A stretch of DNA of 64,000 nucleotides from JADKIH01 sp031417395. Lineage in GTDB: Bacteria; Bacteroidota; Bacteroidia; AKYH767-A; 2013-40CM-41-45. This document shows, in pieces, positions 26,601-34,800 of this stretch (position 1 is its first letter; every line of letters begins with the position of its first letter). The stretch lies in assembly GCA_031417395.1 (NCBI GenBank), contig JANOVM010000043.1, positions 62,001-126,000 of the forward strand. The letters are read 5' to 3'. Both the position numbers and the translations under genes were made by a program. The notes under the pieces were generated by a model. The model made no database searches and was not told the DNA's origin. It worked only from the letters and a program-made list of their open reading frames with translations.

Positions 26601-26995
26601 ATGAGCAGTGATTGATTCTGCGCATTTGAATTTTCATCTGATTGCTTCTTGAGCTGAAGCACGTTCAATAATTTGTCCTGTACATTTCCAAAATGCTTGC
26701 CGATAATATCTGCAGCCTGTTCGTGCGAAATTATTTTGCCGAAACGATAAAGATGCATTAACGGAATAGCAATGAATTTCCCAAGGATGAACAACATGCT
26801 TCCCACAAACAAATAGAAAAGAAATGTCCGAAAAGATGTATTGAAGTGGCCAAAGAATTCTATTGTCGTAACGACCAGGTAAAAACCCAGCAATAATGTA
26901 AACGAATAAATGATGCCGCGAATGAGCTGGTTTTTATAGTATTTACGTATAAAAGCATCCAGTCTGGCAATTAGAGATTGATAGCTTTCCTGCAT
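23642..26995 (-). CDS. DUF4175-family membrane coiled-coil protein
   Basis: 1,117 residues. Two membrane helices lie at ~25-45 and ~57-80 and a third near 165. A beta-rich periplasmic region follows (~190-510, phrases such as NLEYPNYLHKTNESL). After it comes a very long, highly charged coiled coil of Q/E/K/L (~515-990) and a C-terminal tail ending RRKVNDYFQSIDK-like. This is the pattern of the DUF4175 family seen across Bacteroidota. Function unknown; the topology suggests an envelope-spanning scaffold. It is co-transcribed with the anti-sigma-type ATPase, which hints at signalling from the envelope (inference). Confidence 0.85.
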   Translation of the reverse strand: MQESYQSLIARLDAFIRKYYKNQLIRGIIYSFTLLLGFYLVVTTIEFFGHFNTSFRTFLFYLFVGSMLFILGKFIAIPLMHLYRFGKIISHEQAADIIGKHFGNVQDKLLNVLQLKKQSDENSNAQNQSLLMAGIDQKISELKPVPFVSAINLSENRRYLRFAVIPLCAFIFILFTSPSLIKDSTKRLIEHNTYFEKPAPFTFKLLNKDLKAVQQQDYQVDVRLEGKEIPAEVYIETEGNQFKLSKENVTDFYFQFRNIQKSETFRFVADGFYSEEYTIEALPNPVLTSFHINLEYPNYLHKTNESLQNTGDLLIPEGTKVVWSFATQNTELIHIAFRDSSFSLIPARENSFSFSKRFYKNDSYSITTGNHFLNSKDSMHYAVNVVPDLYPAITVEQQKDSLSSKRTFFKGLVKDDYGFTKLTFNYRFLKSNDTLPGSLSNKGKMFSENIAVSKNMNTDPYFYSWDLNNVNIFAGDEVEYYFEVWDNDGIKGPKSVRSQSLVFKAPSLKEIEENTAKSTDEVKKDLQESINQAKKIQKDMNDFSKKLLEKKEMTWEDKKKAEDLLNQHKDLEKKLEELKNKNQKKDREEQEYKKVNEDILQKQEQLQALMEKLQSPELKKLMEQLQSLMQNIDKNQLQEQLSQMKLDNKDLQKELERTIELFKQMDFEKKLQDNIDKLDELARKEDSLSKQSEDKKTESQELKKEQDELNKNFEDFRKDMDELAKKNEELEDKKDLENTEQQEQEIQKEMENSSEQLKDNKGSKASKSQKSASQKMQQLAQKMKQMQEQMAKEENEEDMNALRALLENLLRLSFNQEQVMQSLKTIDINNPQFLKLSQEQQKLKDDAKIIEDSLFALSKRVIQIQSKVNQEISLINQNMDHSLDNLEDRLVPQARSRQQYVMTSVNNLTLLLSEALNQMMQQSQKESDGSCKKPGKKKGSSMAEVRKMQEELNKNMKKAKEGMKPGQNKKGSQGNPMSEQLAKMAAQQEFIRNELNKINQEENKKGGKPLGNLEDIARQMEQTEKDIVNRMISEETLKRQQEITTRLLESEKAQRERDQDEQRKSEEAKNSFQRNPNSFEEYKKLKLKEMELLRTVPPSLNSYYRKKVNDYFQSIDK

Positions 26996-27013
26996 AGTTA
27001 ATAGGGATTATTG

Positions 27014-27021
27014 CAAAGTTA
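27014..27021 (-). promoter_or_regulatory. -7 element of the DUF4175 operon
   Basis: TAACTTTG on the minus strand, about 18 nt before the start codon. No clear TTTG partner at 19-21 nt. Confidence 0.5.
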
Positions 27022-27155
27022 ATACATTAAACGTATGGAATGAAGGGATATTATGGTGAGGAATGTTAAGAAACAAGGCAAACCAATATGTTGATACGGC
27101 CCTTTTTTGAGAAATGAATTAATAAATTAATTGAGAGAAGGATTTTAAAATTGAT

Positions 27156-28043
27156 TTAGTCTGCACTGCAAAATCTTCCGAATACTCCCAATGGAAGTTT
27201 AACATCATATCTGCTTTTAAGATACAGTTCTCCTGTTTGAAGATTTTTTTGTTTACCAAGCAGATTTTCTACAATAAGTGACGAAAAACCCAGAGAATAG
27301 GTATTCAATATTAGAAACCGTTCCTTTTCATCAAGCAATTCAAAAACATTTTTCATCATTTCAAAAATCATTTCTTCTAGTTTCCATTTTTGTCCGTCTG
27401 TGCCATGTCCATAAGCAGGAGGATCAAGAATGATACCCTGGTATTTCTTTCCCCGCTTAACTTCTTTTTTCACAAAAGCCATTGCATCTTCAACAATCCA
27501 GCGAATGTCGCTGAGGCCGCTTAATTCCATGTTTGCATTGGCCCATGTGACTACTTGTTTGATTGAATCGAGGTGAATGACATCGGCTCCTGAAGCACGG
27601 GCTGCCAATGATGCCCCTCCTGTATATGCAAATAGATTCAGCACTTTTGGCTTTTCCGTTTTCATCTTCTGCACGCTTTCAGCAATATAATTCCAGTTAA
27701 CAGCCTGTTCTGGAAAAATGCCTACATGTTTAAAAGCAGTAAGCGCAAGGCGGAAGCGTATAGCATCATTTTTATTGTTACCGTGAAACACAGGGATTTT
27801 GTATTCAATATTCCAGCGATCGGGAGATTCCTTTAATTTTTCCCAGTGCCCTGATGAGCTGGTAACAGGCACAAAACGGACATGCGCCATTTTTTCCCAT
27901 TCCTTTATAGATAAGTACGGCCTCCATAGAGCCTGGGGCTCTGGACGAATGGTTATATATTTTCCAAAGCGTTCGACTTTGAGAAAATCGCCACAATCAA
28001 TTAATTCGTAGTCGTCAAACTTTTCAGGAGTTAAAAGAAGCAT
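27156..28043 (-). CDS. RlmI-like class I SAM-dependent rRNA methyltransferase
   Basis: 295 residues. An N-terminal ~100-residue part with aromatic-rich strands precedes a Rossmann methyltransferase: motif I LNLFAYTGGASLAA, acidic loop VIHLDSIKQV, and motif IV ILDPPAYGHG, which is typical of RNA m5C/guanine methyltransferases of the RlmI/RlmK group. A nearby PUA-type domain seen in RlmI is not evident. Probable target is 23S rRNA, but the base is not determined. It stands alone; a three-unit AATTTGAG array lies directly upstream. Confidence 0.85.
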   Translation of the reverse strand: MLLLTPEKFDDYELIDCGDFLKVERFGKYITIRPEPQALWRPYLSIKEWEKMAHVRFVPVTSSSGHWEKLKESPDRWNIEYKIPVFHGNNKNDAIRFRLALTAFKHVGIFPEQAVNWNYIAESVQKMKTEKPKVLNLFAYTGGASLAARASGADVIHLDSIKQVVTWANANMELSGLSDIRWIVEDAMAFVKKEVKRGKKYQGIILDPPAYGHGTDGQKWKLEEMIFEMMKNVFELLDEKERFLILNTYSLGFSSLIVENLLGKQKNLQTGELYLKSRYDVKLPLGVFGRFCSAD

Positions 28044-28056
28044 TTTTGAATTAGTT

Positions 28057-28086
28057 AATTTGAGAATTTGAGAATTTGAGAATGAG
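28057..28086. repeat. AATTTGAG octamer array
   Basis: Three perfect AATTTGAG units and a partial AATGAG. Same unit as the array at 5832-5855. Confidence 0.75.
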
Positions 28087-28162
28087 AAGGAAGTCTACAA
28101 TTTTAAACTGTTTAATTAATATAATCAATATACTATTTCAACCAATCCTTTTCCAATCCCCC

Positions 28163-28179
28163 TTGTCCCGTAGGGACAA
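28163..28179. repeat. REP-like hairpin GTCCC-GTA-GGGAC
   Basis: Perfect 7-bp stem TTGTCCC/GGGACAA with GTA loop. The core with following ACAAAATCTCGG resembles dispersed intergenic repeats I know from other Bacteroidota genomes. Confidence 0.6.
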
Positions 28180-28458
28180 AATCTCGGTTGAACATTAAAT
28201 TGAATAAAATGATTGTATAATTTTATGGTAAATTGGGTTTATTTTTGGAAATATTACAGATTATTTTTTAGAAAATTTCGAGTTTTTCCGGGCTTGATAA
28301 TTTATAGGTCTTTAAATAGGAGTTGAATTGGATAATTTTTTTAAATAATTAAGGTGCAATTACATTGAGCAAAAGTTATAAACAAATGACTTTTATTCAA
28401 TAGCCAAATTATATATTTATACCATCATTATAAAGCTATAAATCATATAAAAAGGGAA

Positions 28459-29205
28459 ATGGATATTAATAATAGTGAAATGACAATAGAAAATCTAAAG
28501 CAAAAGATTGAAAACCAGGCCAATCTAATTAAAGAACTGACCCGGGAAAATGAAGAATTATACCACCAATACAACCATTTAATAATAAGAAATGGAAAGC
28601 TGTTACAGCGTATTGATGACTTTCAAAAAATCATCAATGAAATGCATATTCGCGTTGAAGAACAACAGCTTATTAGCGGCAATATGATGCAGCTAAATGA
28701 CAGACTTCGGATAAAAAATGATACTATATATTCAGGAATTAGAGGTCAGGAAAAGGAGTATTTGAATACACCGGTTGATTCAAAAGCACAGGAGGCTCTA
28801 TCATCTTTTGATATAAAAGATCTTAGCAAACGCTGGAAAAGTTACCCCGGCCAGCTCGCTCAAAATGAGCCCAACCTGCGTAAGCAAATATTTATGCTTA
28901 TTCATTTATATAGCAGTTCGCCATTGGCTTCTGCTGATCTTTTTAGCAAAGCAGGAGTTGGAGGAGTTACAGGAGCCAGATATGTCAGTTACCTGAAAAA
29001 ACTGGGATTGATTTGTTATACCGGAGCCAGAAAAAAGGGACATTATCACATTACACAAACCGGCAAAGAATTTCTGGAAAATAAGAATCAGCAGCTCATT
29101 CAGGAGAAAGAAAAAATCAGTAAACCGGAGAACTCACGGGCGAAAATTTTTATGGAAAACACTAGTCATAGAAATGAAATTAACATAGATCAAAATGATC
29201 TATGA
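28459..29205 (+). CDS. Coiled-coil protein with C-terminal winged helix
   Basis: 248 residues. The first ~95 form a coiled coil (IENLKQKIENQANLIKELTRENEEL). Residues ~115-205 look like a winged-helix DNA-binding fold: ADLFSKAGVGGVTGARYVSYLKKLGLI followed by the wing GARKKGHYHITQTGKEFLE. A disordered tail follows. It is likely a dimeric DNA-binding regulator; I do not recognise a named family. It stands alone, convergent with the lipoprotein operon (29 nt). Confidence 0.65.
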   Translation: MDINNSEMTIENLKQKIENQANLIKELTRENEELYHQYNHLIIRNGKLLQRIDDFQKIINEMHIRVEEQQLISGNMMQLNDRLRIKNDTIYSGIRGQEKEYLNTPVDSKAQEALSSFDIKDLSKRWKSYPGQLAQNEPNLRKQIFMLIHLYSSSPLASADLFSKAGVGGVTGARYVSYLKKLGLICYTGARKKGHYHITQTGKEFLENKNQQLIQEKEKISKPENSRAKIFMENTSHRNEINIDQNDL

Positions 29206-29234
29206 TGCTGAATAATTGAAGCAGTTTATGAATT

Positions 29235-29771
29235 TTATTGATAAATAATGTTGCTGAAAGTACTGCAGAAAAGTGCATTTTGAATCATTGCATTACAAGG
29301 ATTAAAAATACTTGCATCAGGAACGTTTCCTAAATTTTTAGTTTGTAAGGGAGGAACGATAATGCTTTTTGACCAACTGAAGCTCATATTGTTCCCGCTG
29401 GAGGAATGCTGTAAACTAAATGTAAAAACCATTTCAGAATCTACCAGACTTTGAAAATTAACCTGTATTCTGCATTTATTTGTTCCGCATTCAGTGTAAG
29501 GAAAGTTTTCCTGAATTTGAGTCAAATGAAAAATTCCTACTACATCTCCGAAACGTGGACTAGAGAAATTATTGTCTATTAAATCACAGTTTCTGCTGGA
29601 AATTGTATCGGTAGTTCCATTACAAATAATGCACGTTCCGTCATCTTCATCAGCTACGCTGTTGTAATTTATTGCACTCGGATCCGTGCAGCCTTTTTCT
29701 TTGCAACCCTGAAGAATAAAAATAAAAAGGACAGAAGAAATTGCAATAAGAGTTTTTGAGAAAATTTTCAT
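29235..29771 (-). CDS. Lipoprotein with CTDPxAxNYN motif
   Basis: 178 residues. Lipoprotein signal ends IFILQGC. The mature N-terminus carries CTDPSAINYNSVADEDDGTC, a cysteine-bracketed motif often seen in repeats of secreted Bacteroidota proteins, followed by further cysteines (CIIC, RNCDL, CGTNKCRIQV). No activity known. It is the third gene of the operon with the cytochrome-c peroxidase and the barrel protein (12 nt gap), so it may be a surface partner of that system. Confidence 0.65.
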   Translation of the reverse strand: MKIFSKTLIAISSVLFIFILQGCKEKGCTDPSAINYNSVADEDDGTCIICNGTTDTISSRNCDLIDNNFSSPRFGDVVGIFHLTQIQENFPYTECGTNKCRIQVNFQSLVDSEMVFTFSLQHSSSGNNMSFSWSKSIIVPPLQTKNLGNVPDASIFNPCNAMIQNALFCSTFSNIIYQ

Positions 29772-29783
29772 GAAAAACTTTTT

Positions 29784-30509
29784 TTAAAATTTCACGATAA
29801 GAAATAATGCTACCGGTATATTGAAGGAGAAATCATCAGTATCACTTCCCGTATTCAGATTGGAAGTTGTTCTCGTTTCCTGATTATTATTAAATAGTTC
29901 GATTTCTGTATTTAAATTCAGAATATTCTTTTTTTCTTCCTTCTTTGTATAATACATGGATGCTTCTGTGGCCAGCATAATTTTTTCTGTAATGTGAAAA
30001 CCAAGAAAAAATTGAGGCCCATAACCGGAAGAAGTTGTTTTTGTATTTACGGTTGTAACACTTGAATCTATAACCGATCCATTGTTATTGACAGTAATGC
30101 TAAAAGTTTTATCGCTTTTCCAGCCGACTAAATAATCAACTCCTGCACTTGCTTCAAAACGATTGCTCAGTGTAAATTTTCTTTCGGCGCCTATTCTGTA
30201 ATTTAAATCATTGACCCGGGTTTCTCTGTTTATCTGTGTTACCTTATCGGTAATACTTGTATAGTCGTAACCAATTCCTGCATGCAATCCCCAGTTTGTT
30301 TTTATCATATTGATAGAATAAGTCAATAGATAAGGATTGGTATTTGCTGCAGTATTATTATTGAGATTAACCAGCTGGCGAATCAATTCATTTGCCTGCA
30401 AGCCTATATAATGATTAAACTTTTTTGCCTTAACGGGTGTAGTTTCAAGAGCAAATGAATTTAAAGTTGCCGTCAAAAAACATGAGGCAAAAAAGAAAAA
30501 TTTAATCAT
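29784..30509 (-). CDS. Outer-membrane beta-barrel protein
   Basis: 241 residues. Signal peptide MIKFFFFASCFLTATLNSFA. Alternating-residue strands (WGLHAGIGYDYTSI, LNYRIGAERKF, FEASAGVDYLVGW, GYGPQFFLGFHI, IMLATEASMYYT) and an end ALFLIVKF with a C-terminal aromatic point to an 8-10 stranded barrel. Function unknown. It lies 9 nt after the peroxidase gene in the same operon. Confidence 0.75.
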   Translation of the reverse strand: MIKFFFFASCFLTATLNSFALETTPVKAKKFNHYIGLQANELIRQLVNLNNNTAANTNPYLLTYSINMIKTNWGLHAGIGYDYTSITDKVTQINRETRVNDLNYRIGAERKFTLSNRFEASAGVDYLVGWKSDKTFSITVNNNGSVIDSSVTTVNTKTTSSGYGPQFFLGFHITEKIMLATEASMYYTKKEEKKNILNLNTEIELFNNNQETRTTSNLNTGSDTDDFSFNIPVALFLIVKF

Positions 30510-30518
30510 ATACTATCT

Positions 30519-31652
30519 TTATTTAGCCGCGAACGGATTAGAATACTTTGGATCAGTTATCATTTTATAATCTGTCAAAGTACCTAAAAAGGCCTTTAGT
30601 GCTGTTTTCTCCTGCGCTGATATGTTCATGCGCATTGGATTTCCAGTCTGGTCTTTTAGTCTTGGATCTAAAGCCGGACTGCCGGAGATTCCCTGACTAT
30701 AATGATCAAGAACCTGGTCAAGAGTAGAAAAACGACCGTCGTGCATATAAGGTCCTGTTAAAGAGATATTCCTGAGATTTGGAATTTTAAATTTACCGTT
30801 GTCAGCTACATCATTACTCACATTTTCACGTCCCTTATCAGTGTAAACAGCATCAAGACCAATATTGACAAAACCACCACCCATTTCATAGCCATTTGAC
30901 TGTTCTGTTTGGTGGCAACTGTTGCAATTGTATTTATTGAAAAATAAATTTCGGCCTTGCTCTTCAAGGGCGTTAAGTTGTGCCTGACCGGCTCTTGCCT
31001 GATCAAAACGAGTATTACCGGAACCTATAGAACTAACAAATGAACTCAAAGCAGAAGCTATTTTATCTCCATCAACATTAGCCGCGCCGAAAGCATTTAA
31101 AAAAAGATCTTCATAATATTTAAGACCTTTTACTTTTTCAACAATACCATTCATATCGCTCATTCCCATTTCTACGTGGTTGGTAATAGGCATAAGTACC
31201 ATAGCAGGCAGGAATGTGGCGCGACCATCCCAGAATAAACTTGGGTTGTTGAAACCAAAAACTCCTCCACCATTCAATATTACATTTTGAGAGTTCGATA
31301 CGTTTTGAATAGGAAGTGTATTTCGGAGTGTCGGATGATTTTCAAATCCGGGACTGAATGTAACATCATCGGAAAAAGCTATAGATTGTTTGTGACAAGA
31401 TCCGCATGCAACAGAATTGTTCACGGATAAACGCGTATCATAAAATAACACACGACCAAGTGTTGCTATCTGATTATCAACCCCGGTAAACTGCGAGCCC
31501 TGTGGGGTTTCAAAAGAGGAATAATCGTATGACGAACTTGGCAGGTTTAAAGAAACCGCTGTAGGCTTAAGGTCTGAACCTATTTTACTACAAGCGAAAA
31601 GAGAAATTGCCAAAACAAAAATTAATAAGGTAGTGATAGTTCTTGTTCTCAT
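30519..31652 (-). CDS. Di-heme cytochrome-c peroxidase (MauG/CCP family) lipoprotein
   Basis: 377 residues. Lipoprotein signal ends LAISLFAC. Two heme-binding motifs are visible: CGSCH (in NNSVACGSCHKQSIAFSD) and CNSCH (NKYNCNSCHQTEQ). The family phrases LGRVLFYDTRLS, TLRNTLPIQNVSN and FKIPNLRNISLTGPYMHDGRF are present. The family reduces hydrogen peroxide or, in MauG/MbnH relatives, oxidises protein or peptide substrates; which applies here is unknown. It leads the operon and has a perfect promoter. Confidence 0.93.
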   Translation of the reverse strand: MRTRTITTLLIFVLAISLFACSKIGSDLKPTAVSLNLPSSSYDYSSFETPQGSQFTGVDNQIATLGRVLFYDTRLSVNNSVACGSCHKQSIAFSDDVTFSPGFENHPTLRNTLPIQNVSNSQNVILNGGGVFGFNNPSLFWDGRATFLPAMVLMPITNHVEMGMSDMNGIVEKVKGLKYYEDLFLNAFGAANVDGDKIASALSSFVSSIGSGNTRFDQARAGQAQLNALEEQGRNLFFNKYNCNSCHQTEQSNGYEMGGGFVNIGLDAVYTDKGRENVSNDVADNGKFKIPNLRNISLTGPYMHDGRFSTLDQVLDHYSQGISGSPALDPRLKDQTGNPMRMNISAQEKTALKAFLGTLTDYKMITDPKYSNPFAAK

Positions 31653-31681
31653 TGGAATGTGTTATTAGGGATATATGCAAT

Positions 31682-31712
31682 CAAAAGTATAAATAATCGG
31701 TTAAGAATCAAA
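31682..31712 (-). promoter_or_regulatory. Promoter of the peroxidase operon
   Basis: Minus strand: TTTG (31709-31712), 19 nt, TACTTTTG (31682-31689), 29 nt before the start codon. Both elements match the phylum consensus. Confidence 0.8.
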
Positions 31713-31853
31713 TATTAACAAATATTTTTTTAAACAGCAGAAATGCTTTGGAATAGCTTTATAAGGGAAAAAAATGAAAACGGGGCTTTTTTGCCAAGAA
31801 AACAGAAATTGAAATAGGAGTTGAGAAAAGGTTAAGCCGTTTTCAAAAATAAC

Positions 31854-34800
31854 TTATCTGACCAAATTAACGCGGCCAAAATAATCGTGCACCCTGCCTT
31901 GTAGGTCTGTGACTTTAATCCGGTAGACATAAACATCTGTAGGGCAAGCAGCATCTGAGCCTGTTTTTTTGCCATTCCAGCCTTTTAGAATGTCTGATGA
32001 ATTAAATATTTCCAATCCCCAACGATCAAAAATCAGCATGTCAAATTCTTTGACTCCAATGCCTAGGGGAGCAAAAACTTCATTGACTTCATCCCCATTG
32101 GGTGTAAATGCATTTGGTATGTAAAAAGCAAATTCATCTTTGATTGTTACCATTCCATAAGCAGTGTCTTTGCAATTTTTGTCACTGATAGAAATAAGTT
32201 TAACAATAAAAATTCCTGTGTCTCTATAAGCGTGTTCAATATTTTTACTTTTAGAAATTTCCGATCCATCACCGAAATCCCATTCCCAGGCATTTGAATT
32301 GGTGCTCTGATCAAAGAAGGAAATTACAGGATTGAAAATGGAAGCTGTTTCCGGCATCTCAGTAAAGGAAGCAATCGATTGAGGAAAAACACTTATTAAG
32401 GATGGAATTACTTTTTTACCGATACATCCATTGTTGTCTTTTACAATGTGATTGACAGAATAATTTCCGGGATACAAATATGTATGGGAAGGATTTTTTA
32501 ATATGTCCGTATTACCGTCGCCAAAATTCCAATAATAGTCATTGCTATTGGAATAGGTTAGGTCAGTAAAATTAATTTCCAAAGGCTGACAACCGGAAAT
32601 TGTATCTGCGATAAAGTCGACCTCAGGCGGACGTGAAACTACAACATTCATTGATAGGGTATAGGGCGGTGAACCGCAAGCATCAGAAACTGTAACGGAA
32701 TAGGAAGTGGTTGAATCCGGAGTGACCTTTATCCTGTCGGTAGTATCCCCTGTATTCCATAAAAAACTATAAGGCCCTTCATTACCACCTGCTGCACTAA
32801 CAGTAAGTAATGCACTGCTTCCTTTGCAAACTGTATCCGGAAGTCCTGCCTGTAAAGTAAGTGGATCATTTACACGAACGACTGCTACAGCTGTATTGGA
32901 TACACAGCCGTTTGTATCGAAAGCATTGGCATAATATAAGGTGGTTTGGGTCGGTGCTACAAACAGGTGGCTGCCGTTAATTCCATTGTTCCATTTATAG
33001 ATGTAACCGGGCGTACCTCCATTACATTGAAGGATAAGCTCCGCTTGTTGGCCAATGCATATCGAAGGGGGATTATCCATACTTAAAAGCAGAGGCGGAG
33101 GCTGATTTATATTTAATGTTGAACTGATCGTACAGGAATTTTTATCAGTCACTTGCGCAGAATAATTTCCGGCGAATAAATTTTTTGTTGATGCACTATC
33201 ACTGCCTGTCGTCCAGAAATAAGTATAAGGAGCAACACCGCCGGAAACAGTAATTTCTGCAAAGCCATCAGCTTTTCCCGAGCAAGTCGCATCTTTAGTT
33301 GTTTTTCGCAATGATAAAGCGGGAGGCGCTCCGATTTGAAAACCGGGTCCGCTTGTACACTGATTTCCGTCAGTAACGACTATGGAATAAGCTCCCTCGG
33401 CAAGGTTTTCTGCATGATCGGATGATCCTCCATTCGGAAGCCATTGATATGAATAAGGAGGATTGCCTCCGGAAACTATTGCCGTAGCGTTTCCATCAGG
33501 CTTTCCTTTACAGCTGGCATCGTTAGATGTTATATTCACAATTAATGGTTGAGGCTGATGAATTGTAATCAGTGAATCAACCCTGCATCCATTTGTATCT
33601 CTTACTGAAATTAAATATATTCCTGCAAACAAATTATTGGCCGTTGAAGATGTTGATCCATTGGACCAGATGTAATTGAAGCCGGGAGTTCCCCCTGAAA
33701 CAATTACGGAGGCAGCTCCATTGTTAAAGCCATTGCACGTAACATCCGATTGCTGTGTACTCACTGATAATACTTCCGGACTTCCTATTAAGGCTTGCAC
33801 GGAATCCATGCAGCCGTTGCCGTCTGTAGTTGTAAGTAAATAATTTCCCGATGGTAAATTTGAAATTGATGATGACGTATCGCCTGTTGACCATACGTAA
33901 GAAAAAGGTGCAGTTCCTCCTGAAGTTGCTGCATAGACAGCGCCATCAGAAAAGCCAAAACATTTTACATCTGATGTTGTAACAAGCGAAGATAGAGGGT
34001 TTGGTTGTGATATAGTAACAGGAAGTGATGTTAAACAATTATTAGAATCTCTGACGGTAACCGAATAACTTCCGGCAATAAGATTTACTGCAGTGGTCCC
34101 ATGGCCACCGTATGGAAACCAATTGTATTCGAAAGGAGGAATGCCGCCTAACGTGTTGATGGAAGCAGTTCCATTATTACCATTGTAGCAGGAAACAGGT
34201 GTTGCGGTAAGTAACGATAGTGTAGGTCCGGTAGTATTGGAAACGGAAGCGGCAGCCGTTACTGAACAATTATTTGAATCGGTAATATTGACAATATACG
34301 AACCTGCAGGAATTCCATTGGCTGTACTTCCGGATATTATTCCTGGATTCCACAAATAACTATAGGGAGTAGTTCCGCCATTAACCATTGCAGAAGCTGT
34401 ACCGTTGTGCAATAAACATCCTGCAGGAGTAGTCGCTGTTGTTACAACCAGAGGCGACGGCTCTGTGATTGTGACCGGTGCTGTTATTGTACAGCCATTA
34501 ATGTCGGTTACCTCAATGGAATAATTTCCTGCCTGAAGATTTCCAATAACGGGACTGTTCAACCCGCCTGGCTGCCATTGGTAATTGAAAGCGCCTGTTC
34601 CTCCGGAAGCAATGACTACTGCTGAACCATTGCCTGCGCGAAAACATGTAATATTCGAAATGTTTAATTGAACAGTGAGTGGAGGTGGTTCGGTGATAAT
34701 AACATTGAGGCTTTGTGTGCAGTTAGCGGCATCGCTTACAGTTACATGATACACACCGGCAATTAGTCCGTTTGCAAAAGCAGAATTTCCTCCGGTAGGT

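Larger units (their letters stand above)
28044..28458. other. Intergenic region with octamer array and REP-like hairpin
   Basis: It holds AATTTGAG times three at 28057-28080 and a perfect hairpin TTGTCCC-GTA-GGGACAA at 28163-28179 followed by AAATCTCGG. The rest is very AT-rich. No promoter consensus with both elements was found for either flanking gene. Confidence 0.6.
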
